A stretch of DNA of 5,719 nt from Anaerolineales bacterium UBA5069 (GTDB lineage: Bacteria > Chloroflexota > Anaerolineae > Caldilineales > Caldilineaceae): contig DIAV01000129.1 in NCBI GenBank assembly GCA_002415895.1, positions 4,393 to 10,111 of the forward strand. Reading direction: 5' to 3'. The translations under genes and the position numbers were made by a program. Positions 1-5,698 of the stretch are shown piece after piece. Position 1 is the first letter of the stretch; every line of letters begins with the position of its first letter. Below the pieces are notes generated by a model, which did no database searches, was not told the origin of the DNA, and saw only the letters and a program-made list of their open reading frames with translations.

Positions 1-1092
1 GAAATGGAAGGCGCGCGCGGCTACAAGCGCGTGGCCACGCCGCACCTGTCGAAGGAAGATCTCTTCCTGCACAGTGGTCACCTGCCCTACTACGCCGAAA
101 GCATGTACCCGCCCATGGAATTGGAGGGGGTGAAGTACTATGTCAAGCCCATGAATTGCCCCTTCCACCACAAGATCTATGGCAGCAAGCCGCGCTCCTA
201 CCGCGACCTGCCTGTGCGCCTCTCCGAGTATGGCACATGCTATCGTTACGAGAAGAGCGGCGAGCTCATCGGCCTTCTTCGCGTGCGCTCGATGCAGATG
301 AATGACGCGCACATCTACTGCACGGAAGAGCAGTTTGAGCAGGAGTTCATGGGCGTCGTCAGCCTCTACCGCAGCTACTTTGATCTCTTTGGCATCGACC
401 GCTTTGTGATGCGCCTCTCCACGCACCACAAAAAGGGGTTGGGCAAGAAGTATGTCGACAACGAGAGTCTCTGGCTCAAGACGGAGGAAATGGTGCGCAA
501 GGCCATGGACAATGGCGGCGTCCCCTATGTGGAGGTGCCCGACGAAGCCGCTTTTTACGGCCCCAAGATCGACGTGCAGATCTGGAGCGCGATTGGGCGC
601 GAGTTTACGCTGGCCACAAACCAGGTGGATTTCGAAGTGCCCGCGCGCTTTGGCCTTGTCTATACCAACCATGAGGGTAAAGAGGAAACGCCGCTCTGCA
701 TTCACCGCGCGCCGCTGGGCACGCATGAGCGCATGATTGGCTTTCTGATTGAGCACTACGCGGGTTTGTTCCCGTTGTGGCTGGCGCCACAGCAGATTGC
801 GGTGATCCCAATTACGAGCGATCACAACGACTACGCCGCGCGCATTGCGGCGCAGTTGCAGGCCGCGGGGCTGCGTGTGGAGGCCGACCTGAGCAGCGAC
901 CGCATGAATGCCAAGATTCGCGGCGCACAGCTGATGAAGGTGCCCTATATGCTGGTGCTGGGAGACAACGAAATGGCCAATGGCACGGTGAGCCTGCGCA
1001 AGCGCGACGGCTCCCGCGTCAATGACCTGACGGTGGATGCCTTCCAGGCGCTGGCGCTGGCGAAGTATGCCAGCCGCGACGCTGCCCTGTAG
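1..1092 (+). CDS. thrS: Threonyl-tRNA synthetase, C-terminal part (5' end cut by the window edge)
   Basis: Class II aminoacyl-tRNA synthetase that charges tRNA-Thr with threonine in the cytoplasm. The frame is open from base 1, so the ATG at 4 is internal; the TGS and editing domains and most of motif 1 lie outside the window. Counting from that ATG, the catalytic core runs to about residue 260 and the HGTP anticodon-binding domain from about 262 to 350. Likely zinc ligands are C52 (in MNCP), H103 (in NDAHIYC) and H234 (in CIHRA). The C52-H103 spacing of 51 matches E. coli Cys334-His385. Motif 2 is at about 78-95 (YRYEKSGEL, R81), and motif 3 includes THERMIGF with R243. FYGPKID (184-190) and VPYMLVLGD (313-321) are also typical. 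The gene ends with TAG, followed 18 bases later by a long inverted repeat. Identification is certain from the sequence; the Chloroflexota-like flavour is an impression. Confidence 0.97.
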   Translation, partial: EMEGARGYKRVATPHLSKEDLFLHSGHLPYYAESMYPPMELEGVKYYVKPMNCPFHHKIYGSKPRSYRDLPVRLSEYGTCYRYEKSGELIGLLRVRSMQMNDAHIYCTEEQFEQEFMGVVSLYRSYFDLFGIDRFVMRLSTHHKKGLGKKYVDNESLWLKTEEMVRKAMDNGGVPYVEVPDEAAFYGPKIDVQIWSAIGREFTLATNQVDFEVPARFGLVYTNHEGKEETPLCIHRAPLGTHERMIGFLIEHYAGLFPLWLAPQQIAVIPITSDHNDYAARIAAQLQAAGLRVEADLSSDRMNAKIRGAQLMKVPYMLVLGDNEMANGTVSLRKRDGSRVNDLTVDAFQALALAKYASRDAAL

Positions 1093-1110
1093 GTTAAGTC
1101 GCAGGTGTAG

Positions 1111-1185
1111 GGCGTGTACAGGTAGAACGCGATCACCGCGGGCGCACAATTGATCCGCGGTGATCGCGTTGTTTCTGTACACGCT
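1111..1185. repeat. 75-base near-perfect inverted repeat between thrS and the P450 gene
   Basis: The inner arms 1126-1141 and 1155-1170 match perfectly over 16 bp. The outer arms 1113-1121 and 1175-1183 match perfectly over 9 bp, and one further G-C and one G-U pair reach 1111/1185. A 4x4 internal bulge (GTAG opposite GTTT) separates the inner and outer stems. The loop 1142-1154 contains CAATTG. As RNA this would be a very stable hairpin; as DNA it could be a double operator or a remnant of a small mobile repeat. No transposase or target-site duplication is visible. Confidence 0.85.
1126..1178 (+). terminator. Probable intrinsic terminator after thrS
   Basis: A perfect 16-bp stem (1126-1141 pairing with 1155-1170, 11 of 16 pairs G-C) closes a 13-base loop. 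It is followed by a T-rich but interrupted tract: 7 of the 10 bases at 1169-1178 are T. The stem begins 33 bases after the thrS stop codon. On the opposite strand the bases after the stem are not T-rich, so the signal points in the thrS direction. The stem lies inside a longer inverted repeat (1111-1185), which is more than a simple terminator needs. Its role is inferred from form and position. Confidence 0.6.
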
Positions 1186-1201
1186 GTACAGCTGCAACGC
1201 G
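1165..1201 (+). other. Alternative hairpin competing with the thrS-terminator stem
   Basis: CGCGTTG (1165-1171) pairs with CAACGCG (1195-1201), and CTGTAC (1175-1180) pairs with GTACAG (1186-1191). A 3x3 internal loop separates the two stems, and the terminal loop is ACGCT. The left arm of this hairpin is the right arm of the 1111-1185 hairpin, so the two cannot form at once. The larger hairpin is clearly the more stable by pair count. Whether the smaller one forms during transcription is unknown. Confidence 0.45.
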
Positions 1202-1206
1202 CCCCT

Positions 1207-1237
1207 GCCATGGCGCGAGGGCTTCCAGCCCTGTGGC
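1207..1237 (+). other. Small hairpin in the P450 leader region
   Basis: AGGGCT (1218-1223) and AGCCCT (1227-1232) form a perfect 6-bp stem with a 3-base loop. It is flanked by GCCA (1207-1210) and TGGC (1234-1237), which can pair outside an asymmetric internal loop. No T tract follows. I found no convincing -35/-10 promoter between here and the P450 start. This is a structural observation only. Confidence 0.35.
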
Positions 1238-1283
1238 CGTGTGCAAGGCAGTGATCTGATAACGGCGTGGCGGCATCTGCATC

Positions 1284-1288
1284 AGGAG
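1284..1288 (+). promoter_or_regulatory. Ribosome binding site that fixes the P450 start
   Basis: AGGAG lies 8 bases before the ATG at 1297. It favours that ATG over the in-frame GTG at 1267, which would add 10 residues and has no such site upstream. Confidence 0.85.
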
Positions 1289-1296
1289 TCACTCAC

Positions 1297-2667
1297 ATGG
1301 TTACAGCAACGGTTGTCAGGGCGCTGCCGGGCCCGAAAAGCTTTTACGGCGTCAAGAATATACTGGACCTGAGTCAGGACGGCATGCTCCGCTTTATTGA
1401 GGAAGGTTGGCGGACGTACGGAGATATCTTTGAAGTGACTGTTGGCCCCAGAAAACTGGTGATGGTCATCCATCCTGACCACGTGCGCCACATTACTGTG
1501 ACCAACGCCGGAAATTATGACAAGCTGGAGAGCTATGATCCCGTTCGCAAGTATATTGTGGGCGATGGGCTGATTACGAGTACAGGAGAACTGTGGAAAC
1601 GCCAGCGCCGGCTGATGGCGCCATTCTACACGCCGCGCGGCGTTCAGGAATTCGCCGAGATCTTCCTTCACGACACGCACACCATGGTGGAACGGTGGGA
1701 CCAACTCGCGCGCGATCACGCACAGGTGGAAATGTTTGACGAGATGGCTCTCGTCACCGCCTCGATTGTCCTTAAAGCGATCTTCAGCACTGAATCCGAT
1801 GAGGATGTCCTTGAGATCAAGGAATGTGTTGAAACCATGATCACCTTTTCCGGGGGTGCTGCTTCGAATCCTTTCAAGTTCCCCGATTGGGTTCCCACAG
1901 CGGGCAATAAGCGCTACTGGAAAGCGCACGACAAGGTGCACAGCTACATCAACAGGGTACTGGATGCGCGCCTGGCGCTCAATGAAGCAGACTATCCCAA
2001 CGATCTGCTCTGCAAACTGATTACCGCTGCCGATCCGGAGACGGGCGAGCGCATGTCGCGCGAACTGCTGCGCGATGAAGCGCTAACGAACTTCTTTGCA
2101 GGTTACGAAACCTCTGCCCGCTCCATGAGCCACGCGTGGTATGCGCTGGCAGGCAATGCTGAAGTCCGGGCGCGGCTGCATGAAGAACTCGATCGCGAGC
2201 TGGGTGACGAGACGCCAACGTTGGACACGCTCAAGCGCTTGCCGTATACGCTCCGTGTCATCAAGGAGACACTGCGCCTCTATCCACCGGCGCCCATGTA
2301 TGCCAAGGATGTTGTTGACGACGATGTGATTGATGGGTACCGCATTCGCAAGGGATCAACAGTCCTGCTGCTGCCCTACTTCACCCATCGTCACCCTGAA
2401 TTCTGGGATAATCCCAATCGTTTTGAGCCCGAGCGCCACGCCCCCGAGGCCGAGAAGGCCCGCCATCCGCAAGCGTATCATCCCTTTGCATCGGGACAGC
2501 GCATTTGTCTTGGCAGCCATTTTTCGCTGCTTGAAACACACATCATGCTGGCGATTCTGGCGCATCGTTTTGATCCGAAGTTTTTGCCTCACTACGAAGC
2601 GGATTTTGTCTTTGACGCGCTGCTGCAGATTACCAATGGCCTGCCCATGATCATGGAGAAACGGTAG
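1297..2667 (+). CDS. Cytochrome P450 monooxygenase
   Basis: Haem-thiolate monooxygenase of 456 aa, a full-length soluble bacterial P450. There is no signal peptide or membrane anchor; the N-terminus goes straight into a PGPK stretch (11-14). Visible motifs are WxxxR in helix C (W100, R104), the helix-I oxygen-activation motif AGYETS (268-273, E271/T272), ExxR in helix K (E324, R327), FEPER (376-380), and the haem loop FASGQRICLG with axial cysteine C404, matching FxxGxRxCxG. The E-T pair in helix I and overall style resemble the CYP102/CYP4/CYP110-like group that often acts on fatty acids or other lipids, rather than typical actinobacterial AGxDTT enzymes; the substrate is not readable from sequence. 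No ferredoxin or reductase is adjacent, so electrons must come from elsewhere. It probably forms a unit with the hydrolase 100 bases downstream. Confidence 0.96.
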   Translation: MVTATVVRALPGPKSFYGVKNILDLSQDGMLRFIEEGWRTYGDIFEVTVGPRKLVMVIHPDHVRHITVTNAGNYDKLESYDPVRKYIVGDGLITSTGELWKRQRRLMAPFYTPRGVQEFAEIFLHDTHTMVERWDQLARDHAQVEMFDEMALVTASIVLKAIFSTESDEDVLEIKECVETMITFSGGAASNPFKFPDWVPTAGNKRYWKAHDKVHSYINRVLDARLALNEADYPNDLLCKLITAADPETGERMSRELLRDEALTNFFAGYETSARSMSHAWYALAGNAEVRARLHEELDRELGDETPTLDTLKRLPYTLRVIKETLRLYPPAPMYAKDVVDDDVIDGYRIRKGSTVLLLPYFTHRHPEFWDNPNRFEPERHAPEAEKARHPQAYHPFASGQRICLGSHFSLLETHIMLAILAHRFDPKFLPHYEADFVFDALLQITNGLPMIMEKR

Positions 2668-2736
2668 CGCGTGCCTGCGCGCTGGGGTTGGACTGGGATG
2701 ATCGGAATGAAGGGTATGCGAGCATCGTTTTGTTGC

Positions 2737-2750
2737 CACGCGCGCGCGTG
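2737..2750. repeat. 14-base perfect palindrome just before the hydrolase ribosome binding site
   Basis: CACGCGCGCGCGTG reads the same on both strands and is strictly alternating purine-pyrimidine. It ends 4 bases before the GGAG of the hydrolase. It could be an operator, or a structure that affects access to the ribosome binding site. It could also be chance in GC-rich DNA. Confidence 0.4.
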
Positions 2751-2754
2751 CAAA

Positions 2755-2758
2755 GGAG
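2755..2758 (+). promoter_or_regulatory. Ribosome binding site for the hydrolase, supporting a GTG start
   Basis: GGAG within AAAGGAGA (2752-2759) lies 9 bases before the GTG at 2768. No ATG in frame at the N-terminus offers a comparable site, so the GTG start is preferred. Confidence 0.8.
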
Positions 2759-2767
2759 AGTGGCCGG

Positions 2768-3667
2768 GTGGTAAAAGAGACTTCTGCTGAGCGCAATGCG
2801 CGCAGAATGCTGCCTGCGTTGCGCTTGATCCAGGTGTACGTGCCACTGAAAGCGGCGCGCTGGGCCGAAGCGCGTGGGACTGCAGCTGTGCGGCCGCGGG
2901 ACGGCATCACCCATACCGCAATCTCCGCCGGCGGCGTGCGCTGCGAATGGTTCGTGCCCGCAGGGAGCCCTGAAAACAGGGTGCTGCTCTACCTGCACGG
3001 CGGCGGCTTCATTTTTGGCATGTCATCCCGCCACCGTGCAATGGTTTCAAACCTGGCGCTAAAAATGGGTACCAGAGCGCTGATGGTGGATTATCGCCTT
3101 GCGCCCGCAAACCCGTTTCCGGCCCCGCTGGACGATTGTGTTGGTGCATACCGCTGGTTGTTGCAGCAGGGGATTCCGGCGCAAAATCTGGCCATTGCCG
3201 GTGATTCGGCGGGCGGCAACTTGACGCTGGCAACGCTGATGCAGTTGCGCGATGATGGCGACCCCCTGCCCGCAGCGGCCGCGTGCCTCTCGCCCGTGGC
3301 AGACCTCTCCCGCACCGGCGCCAACGCCACCGGCGTCAGTGATCCGTTGCTGCATCCCAAAGCCATGCAGAAGTACAGAAGCGCGTATGTGGCGCAGCAG
3401 GATAGCCGCAATCCCTTGATTTCACCCGTCTTTGGGGATTGGCGCGCGCTGCCGCCGCTGTTGCTGCACGCTGGGGAGGACGAAGTTCTGCGCGCAGATG
3501 CCGTGCGTGTTGCAGAACTGGCAAGTGCGGCCGGCGTTGCTGTGCGGCTGGAGGTGTTTCCGCGCATGTGGCACGTGTGGCAACTCTACTCCTCGTTGCC
3601 GCAAGCCGAACAATCGCTCTGTGACATTGCGCAATTCCTGAACGCACACATGCAGGCAGCCCCATAA
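2768..3667 (+). CDS. Alpha/beta hydrolase of the hormone-sensitive lipase (family IV) type, probable esterase or lactonase
   Basis: Carboxylic-ester hydrolase of 299 aa, the usual length for the alpha/beta-hydrolase-3 family (the family of LipW-like and MlhB-like enzymes). The oxyanion-hole motif HGGGF is at 77-81. YRLAPANPFP (109-118) is the family's YRLAPE region with Ala in place of the usual Glu. The nucleophile is S147 in GDSAGG (145-150). The acid is probably D238 in GEDEVL (236-241), and the catalytic His is H269 in MWHVW. The N-terminal ~70 residues should form the cap, and there is no signal peptide, so it is cytoplasmic. It starts with GTG behind a good ribosome binding site. It follows the P450 on the same strand with a 100-base gap lacking a clear terminator, so co-transcription is likely and a linked substrate is possible. 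The exact substrate cannot be told. Confidence 0.94.
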   Translation: MVKETSAERNARRMLPALRLIQVYVPLKAARWAEARGTAAVRPRDGITHTAISAGGVRCEWFVPAGSPENRVLLYLHGGGFIFGMSSRHRAMVSNLALKMGTRALMVDYRLAPANPFPAPLDDCVGAYRWLLQQGIPAQNLAIAGDSAGGNLTLATLMQLRDDGDPLPAAAACLSPVADLSRTGANATGVSDPLLHPKAMQKYRSAYVAQQDSRNPLISPVFGDWRALPPLLLHAGEDEVLRADAVRVAELASAAGVAVRLEVFPRMWHVWQLYSSLPQAEQSLCDIAQFLNAHMQAAP

Positions 3668-3783
3668 ACGGCGATTGACGCAACCCGCCCTGGGAAATTC
3701 GCTTTGTCATGGCGCGGGCCACATAATGCGGGCGCGGCGCAACGGCTGCCTCGCACATGGTCGCGCAAGGCTGCAGGGCGCGG
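3668..3783. other. Convergent intergenic gap between the hydrolase and fadD-like genes
   Basis: These 116 bases separate the 3' ends of two genes facing each other. A weak hairpin is possible on the - strand (CCTTGCGC with GTGCGAGG, loop GACCAT, including two G-U pairs, about 3748-3769). No T-run follows it in either direction. I see no convincing intrinsic terminator, gene or promoter. Confidence 0.5.
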
Positions 3784-5532
3784 CTATGGCTGTTCTGCGG
3801 CGAGCCTGGCCTTGTCTTCCTCCACCAATTGACGGCGCAGGACCTTGCCCGCCTGCGTTGTGGGCAACTCCTTGCGGAACTCCACGAGCGTGGGCACCTT
3901 GTAGGGGGCCAGCCGCTCCTTGCAGAAGGCGCGCAATTCGTCGCTGCTGCTCTCCTGCCCGGGCTTGAGCACAATATAGGCCTTGACGGTCTCACCGCGC
4001 TTGGGGTCGGGCACGCCGGCCACTGCCGCCTCCAGCACCTTGGGGTGCTGAAAGAGCACCTCCTCCACTTCGCGCGGCACCACGTTGTAGCCGCTGGCAA
4101 TAATCAAATCCTTCTTGCGGTCCACAATGTAGAAGTAGCCGTCGGCGTCCATGCGCGCAATGTCACCGGTGTGCAGCCAACCCTCGCTGTCAATGGTCCT
4201 GGCGGTTTCGTCGGCCATCTGCCAGTAACCTTTCATCACCTGCGGCCCATGCAGAATGAGTTCGCCCTCTTCGCCCTGGGGCAAGCGCGCGAAATTGCCC
4301 TCGGCATCCGGTTCCAGCGCGCAGATGGCGCAATCGGTGGAGGGGAAGGGCAGGCCAATCGAGCCAATGCGGGCGTCGCCATGAATCGGGTTGCCCACCG
4401 CCAGCGGCGAGCTTTCGGTGAGGCCGTATCCCTCCACCAGCTTGCCCCCTGTGAGCGCCTCGAACTGCTGCGCCACCTCACCCGGGAGCGGGGAGCCGCC
4501 GCTGAGGCATGCCTTGACGGAGTGCAGGTTGAACTTGCTCACATTGGGATTGTTGATAATCGCGATGTACATGGCGGGCACGGCGGGGTAGAAGGTGACC
4601 TTCTCCTTGCTGATGACCTCGATAATATGCGCGGTGGCGCGCGGGTCGGGCACCATGACGATTTTCGCGCCAATGTGCGTGCCCAGCAGCATCCCCACGG
4701 ACATGCCGTAGACATGGAAGGAGGGCAACGCAAGCAGCATTACCTCCTTGCCAAATTTGATATCGGTCAGCCACGCTTCCATCTGCAGGCAGTTGGCAAC
4801 GAGATTGCGGTGCGTGAGCATGGCGGCCTTGGGCACGCCGGTTGTGCCGCCCGTATACTGAAAAAGCACGGGATCGCTGGGCAGCATGGCAACGGGCCGC
4901 GGCTCCAGCGGCGCTGCGCCAATCAGTTGCGCCATGGGATGAACGCCGGCACGGTAGTTCACAGCCTTCATCATGCCTGTGGCGCGCAGTTGCTTCTCCA
5001 CCAACATGCGGAAGGGTTGGCCTACGCTGTCGCCCACATCGGTGACGATGACATGCTCAATCCCAACGTCGTCGCGAATGGATTCCAGCCGTTCCACCAG
5101 GCCGCTGAGCATGACAATTACGCGTGCGCCCGAGTCCTGCAGCACGTGCTTGAGCTCGTAGGGGGGATAGGTGGGGTTGATGTTGACGGCAATCGCGCCC
5201 GCCTTGAGGATGCCGAAGAAGGCGATGGGCACCTGGGGCACGTTGGGCAGCATAATCGCGACACGGTCGCCCTTGCCAACGCCTAAGTCCTGCAGCGCTG
5301 ACGCGAAGCGATCGCTGGCATCGTTCAGTTCGCGATAGGTGAGGCTGGAGCCAATCGAGAGGCCCAGAGGCAGGTAGCGGAGCACGAAGCGAATGGCGGT
5401 GTTGGAGCCGACCCGCGCTGCCGCGTTGGTCAGGTTCGATTGCAGCAGTCTGTCAGGTACAGTGACGGTATGTGCGACGCCCTTTTCGTAGTGATCGAAC
5501 CAGGGTGTGGCGGGGGCGTTTGCGGTAGTCAT
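3784..5532 (-). CDS. fadD: Long-chain fatty-acid-CoA ligase (acyl-CoA synthetase, FadD type)
   Basis: ATP-dependent activation of a fatty acid to acyl-CoA through an acyl-AMP intermediate, the entry step to beta-oxidation or lipid synthesis. It has 582 aa (E. coli FadD has 561), with the AMP-binding domain at about 30-480 and the C-terminal lid at about 488-565. Visible motifs are the ATP P-loop YTGGTTGVPK (226-235), YGLTES (369-374), TGD (455-457), the hinge region DRKKDLI (471-477) and the catalytic lysine K563 in AGKVLRR. Position 236, after PK, is Ala where E. coli FadD has Gly. The frame stays open 43 codons upstream to 5661, but ATG 5532 is chosen because AGGAG precedes it and the typical N-terminus (TPWFDHYEKG) follows directly. 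It is transcribed alone toward the hydrolase. The long-chain assignment is by overall similarity; a medium-chain or related acid is not excluded. Confidence 0.94.
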   Translation of the reverse strand: MTTANAPATPWFDHYEKGVAHTVTVPDRLLQSNLTNAAARVGSNTAIRFVLRYLPLGLSIGSSLTYRELNDASDRFASALQDLGVGKGDRVAIMLPNVPQVPIAFFGILKAGAIAVNINPTYPPYELKHVLQDSGARVIVMLSGLVERLESIRDDVGIEHVIVTDVGDSVGQPFRMLVEKQLRATGMMKAVNYRAGVHPMAQLIGAAPLEPRPVAMLPSDPVLFQYTGGTTGVPKAAMLTHRNLVANCLQMEAWLTDIKFGKEVMLLALPSFHVYGMSVGMLLGTHIGAKIVMVPDPRATAHIIEVISKEKVTFYPAVPAMYIAIINNPNVSKFNLHSVKACLSGGSPLPGEVAQQFEALTGGKLVEGYGLTESSPLAVGNPIHGDARIGSIGLPFPSTDCAICALEPDAEGNFARLPQGEEGELILHGPQVMKGYWQMADETARTIDSEGWLHTGDIARMDADGYFYIVDRKKDLIIASGYNVVPREVEEVLFQHPKVLEAAVAGVPDPKRGETVKAYIVLKPGQESSSDELRAFCKERLAPYKVPTLVEFRKELPTTQAGKVLRRQLVEEDKARLAAEQP

Positions 5533-5537
5533 GTCAT

Positions 5538-5542
5538 CTCCT
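5538..5542 (-). promoter_or_regulatory. Ribosome binding site that fixes the fadD start
   Basis: On the - strand AGGAG ends 5 bases before the ATG at 5532. It decides between this start and the longer open frame reaching 5661. That extension (arginine-, proline- and serine-rich) looks non-coding. Confidence 0.8.
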
Positions 5543-5607
5543 GAGCGGATGGGAGCCGGGGAAGTAGGCGCGGCAACGGGGAGCCGCCGCACACTGTGGG
5601 TGTCCTG

Positions 5608-5616
5608 ATTATAGCA
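5608..5616 (-). promoter_or_regulatory. Candidate extended -10 promoter for the fadD-like gene
   Basis: The - strand reads TGCTATAAT: a perfect TATAAT hexamer (5613-5608) with the TGn extension upstream. No good -35 hexamer stands 16-18 bases further up, which an extended -10 can tolerate. Transcription would start near 5601 and give a leader of roughly 70 bases. The hexamer lies inside a 17-base dyad, TCCTG-N7-CAGGA (5603-5619), a possible repressor site. Confidence 0.6.
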
Positions 5617-5641
5617 GGAATGAAGGCAAAGGGTACTCCTG

Positions 5642-5692
5642 GAAGCGCCCGGGCTTCTCAAGAGTCAGTAATGCGCAGGAGCGAGCGCACTG
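5642..5692. other. Two small inverted repeats upstream of the fadD promoter
   Basis: GAAGC (5642-5646) pairs with GCTTC (5653-5657) across GCCCGG. Further on, CAG-TAA-TGCGC (5666-5676) pairs with GCGCA-CTG (5685-5692), with TAA bulged and an 8-base loop. Neither has a T tract. They may be the 3' end structures of an outside gene or chance; no coding sequence is recognisable in 5620-5719. Confidence 0.25.
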
Positions 5693-5698
5693 CTGATA

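Larger units (their letters stand above)
1115..1201. repeat. Three copies of a 17-base bipartite motif TGTACAG-N4-AACGCG
   Basis: Copy 1 is at 1115-1131 on the + strand, copy 2 at 1165-1181 on the - strand, and copy 3 at 1185-1201 on the + strand. Each reads TGTACAG, four variable bases (GTAG, AAAC and CTGC respectively), then AACGCG. The 13 outer bases are identical in all three copies, while the four central bases differ. Copies 2 and 3 stand head to head, 3 bases apart. Conserved half-sites around a non-conserved spacer of constant length resemble a binding site for a dimeric or bipartite DNA-binding protein. An RNA-level role is also possible because the copies pair with each other. I saw no further copy in the window. 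Confidence 0.8.

Noticed and set aside
4..6. ATG at position 4 as the thrS start
   Set aside because: The frame is open to the window edge, and the protein begins inside the class II catalytic core, so this Met is internal.
945..1292. A 115-codon - strand frame covering the thrS end and the inverted repeats
   Set aside because: It runs through the hairpin array and the antisense of thrS, with no domain and no supporting start signal.
1267..1296. GTG start of the P450, 10 codons earlier
   Set aside because: The AGGAG at 1284-1288 is ideally spaced for ATG 1297, and the P450 family does not need the extra residues.
1282..1941. A 219-codon - strand frame inside the P450 gene
   Set aside because: It is an antisense shadow of the P450. 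No family is recognisable in it.
2666..2683. Hairpin AGCGCG-N6-CGCGCT at the P450 stop codon as a terminator
   Set aside because: It has only 6 bp, is not followed by a T-run, and overlaps the stop codon. Co-transcription with the hydrolase remains more likely.
2356..2910. A 184-codon - strand frame across the P450-hydrolase junction
   Set aside because: It is antisense to two confident genes and has no recognisable product.
3336..4100. A 254-codon - strand frame across the ends of the hydrolase and fadD-like genes
   Set aside because: It overlaps two clear genes in another frame, and its product is low-complexity Arg/Ala/Pro/Ser-rich sequence with no domain.
3757..5286. A 509-codon open frame on the + strand covering most of the fadD-like gene
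   Set aside because: It is in exact codon-to-codon register antisense to the well-supported fadD reading frame, where GC-rich codon bias commonly keeps the opposite strand open. The product is His/Gly/Ala-rich, has no recognisable domain, and has no ribosome binding site that I could find.
5533..5661. A 43-residue N-terminal extension of the fadD-like protein
   Set aside because: It would place the promoter-like TGCTATAAT and the AGGAG site inside the coding region. Homologues begin near the TPWFDHYEKG stretch, so ATG 5532 is preferred.
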